From the NCBI RefSeq assembly GCF_026151205.1, contig NW_026971773.1, positions 64,001 through 124,000 on the forward strand: a stretch of DNA of 60,000 nt, in the 5' to 3' direction. The translations under genes were made by a program, and so were the position numbers. The notes under the pieces were generated by a model. That model searched no databases and was not told the DNA's origin. It saw nothing but the letters and a program-made list of their open reading frames with translations. Numbering within the stretch: position 1 is the stretch's first letter; every line of letters begins with the position of its first letter. This DNA is from Bolinopsis microptera. Its lineage: Eukaryota; Ctenophora; Tentaculata; Lobata; Bolinopsidae. Of this stretch, positions 58,801 through 60,000 are shown in pieces.

Positions 58801-60000
58801 TCAGGTAAAACAAGACTGGATGGTACAATATGTGACACTAAGTTCAGACCCCAATGTCAGGTAAAACAAGACTGGATGGTACAATATGTGACACTAAGTT
58901 CAGACCCCAATGTCAGGTAAAACAAGACTGGATGGTACAATATGTGACACTAAGTTCAGACCCCAATGTCAGGTAAAACAAGACTGGATGGTACAATATG
59001 TGACACTAAGTTCAGACCCCAATGTCAGGTAAAACAAGACTGGATGGTACAATATGTGACACTAAGTTCAGACCCCAATGTCAGGTAAAACAAGACTGGA
59101 TGGTACAATATGTGACACTAAGTTCAGACCCCAATGTCAGGTAAAACAAGACTGGATGGTACAATATGTGACACTAAGTTCGGACCCCAATGTCAGGTAA
59201 AACAAGACTGGATGGTACAATATGTGACACTAAGTTCAGACCCCAATGTCAGGTAAAACAAGACTGGATGGTACAATATGTGACACTAAGTTCGGACCCC
59301 AATGTCAGGTAAAACAAGACTGGATGGTACAATATGTGACACTAAGTTCAGACCCCAATGTCAGGTAAAACAAGACTGGATGGTACAATATGTGACACTA
59401 AGTTCAGACCCCAATGTCAGGTAAAACAAGACTGGATGGTACAATATGTGACACTAAGTTCAGACCCCAATGTCAGGTAAAACAAGACTGGATGGTACAA
59501 TATGTGACACTAAGTTCAGACCCCAATGTCAGGTAAAACAAGACTGGATGGTACAATATGTGACACTAAGTTCGGACCCCAATGTCAGGTAAAACAAGAC
59601 TGGATGGTACAATATGTGACACTAAGTTCAGACCCCAATGTCAGGTAAAACAAGACTGGATGGTACAATATGTGACACTAAGTTCAGACCCCAATGTCAG
59701 GTAAACAAGACTGGATGGTACAATATGTGACACTAAGTTCAGACCCCAATGTCAGGTAAAACAAGACTGGATGGTACAATATGTGACACTAAGTTCAGAC
59801 CCCAATGTCAGGTAAAACAAGACTGGATGGTACAATATGTGACACTAAGTTCAGACCCCAATGTCAGGTAAAACAAGACTGGATGGTACAATATGTGACA
59901 CTAAGTTCAGACCCCAATGTCAGGTAAAACAAGACTGGATGGTACAATATGTGACACTAAGTTCAGACCCCAATGTCAGGTAAAACAAGACTGGATGGTA
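52823..60000 (+). repeat. 56-bp satellite array, runs off the window
   Basis: About 128 units of 55 or 56 bp containing CAAGACTGGATGGTACAATA, TGTGACACTAAGTTCAGACC and CCAATGTCAGGTAAA. Length variants differ by one A; point variants (TTCGGACC, TGTAACAC) recur along the array, which suggests block duplication. Each unit has a donor-like CAG|GTAAAA preceded by an open stretch reading DWMVQYVTLSSDPNV in one frame. The period is not a multiple of three, so the array is not coding as a whole. Confidence 0.97.

Noticed and set aside
52823-60000. CRISPR array
   Set aside because: No unique spacers; whole units repeat head to tail, and the DNA is from an animal.

Overview
This is eukaryotic, invertebrate-animal DNA. 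It shows AT-rich spacer, spliced genes with GT-AG introns, animal gene families (DNAJC13, PRIM2, BLOC1S4, a TRPA-like channel, an Ig-domain receptor, a C2H2 zinc-finger protein), LINE, SINE and MITE sequences, and very many minisatellites. I cannot name the taxon. Every host gene I can read runs on the minus strand; the intact LINE and several relics run on the plus strand. Where I assembled spliced genes, the exon phases and total lengths close exactly, which supports those models.

Layout: 1-817 N-terminus of DNAJC13/RME-8 (runs off the left edge). 1987-6325 PRIM2, the primase large subunit, in three exons with minisatellites in both introns and in the last exon. 7490-10109 a BLOC1S4-like gene in four exons, with a 59-bp array at one splice acceptor. 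9824-12633 a tandem segmental duplication that copies its first exon, one copy split by an insertion carrying a hAT-like MITE. 12.7-18.4 kb is mostly transposon debris, inverted repeats and a frameshifted RT fragment. 18921-21665 an intronless TRPA-like channel. 22.2-27.1 kb holds foldback elements, a tRNA-derived SINE with target duplications, and a decayed LINE. 27813-34359 an 11-exon zinc-finger gene whose N-terminus resembles the CstF-50 dimerization domain. 34.4-41.7 kb is gene-poor DNA with a dispersed TTTATAAAGGAGCA motif. 41779-46110 an apparently intact CR1/L2-type LINE. 46922-49573 an intronless Ig-domain receptor with three internal coding repeats. 49.6-51.2 kb and 52.8-60 kb are satellites; the last runs off the right edge.

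The main observation is that minisatellites in this window often sit on splice junctions or copy them. PRIM2 intron 1 is bounded by two identical 20-bp copies of one exonic AG|GT site, as expected for intron birth by tandem duplication. BLOC1S4 shows a two-copy duplication of an exon end plus donor, a three-copy version at another donor, and a roughly 28-copy array whose unit is an acceptor plus exon start. Other arrays begin at donors in the zinc-finger gene, and the right-edge satellite unit looks like an exon end plus donor. Separately, a dispersed CACGTG plus CCAAT-box motif is found in non-coding DNA and also, in frame, in the receptor's cytoplasmic tail.

The genes do not form one pathway. 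DNAJC13 (endosome) and BLOC1S4 (lysosome-related organelles) both serve membrane trafficking, PRIM2 serves replication, and the channel and receptor are surface proteins.
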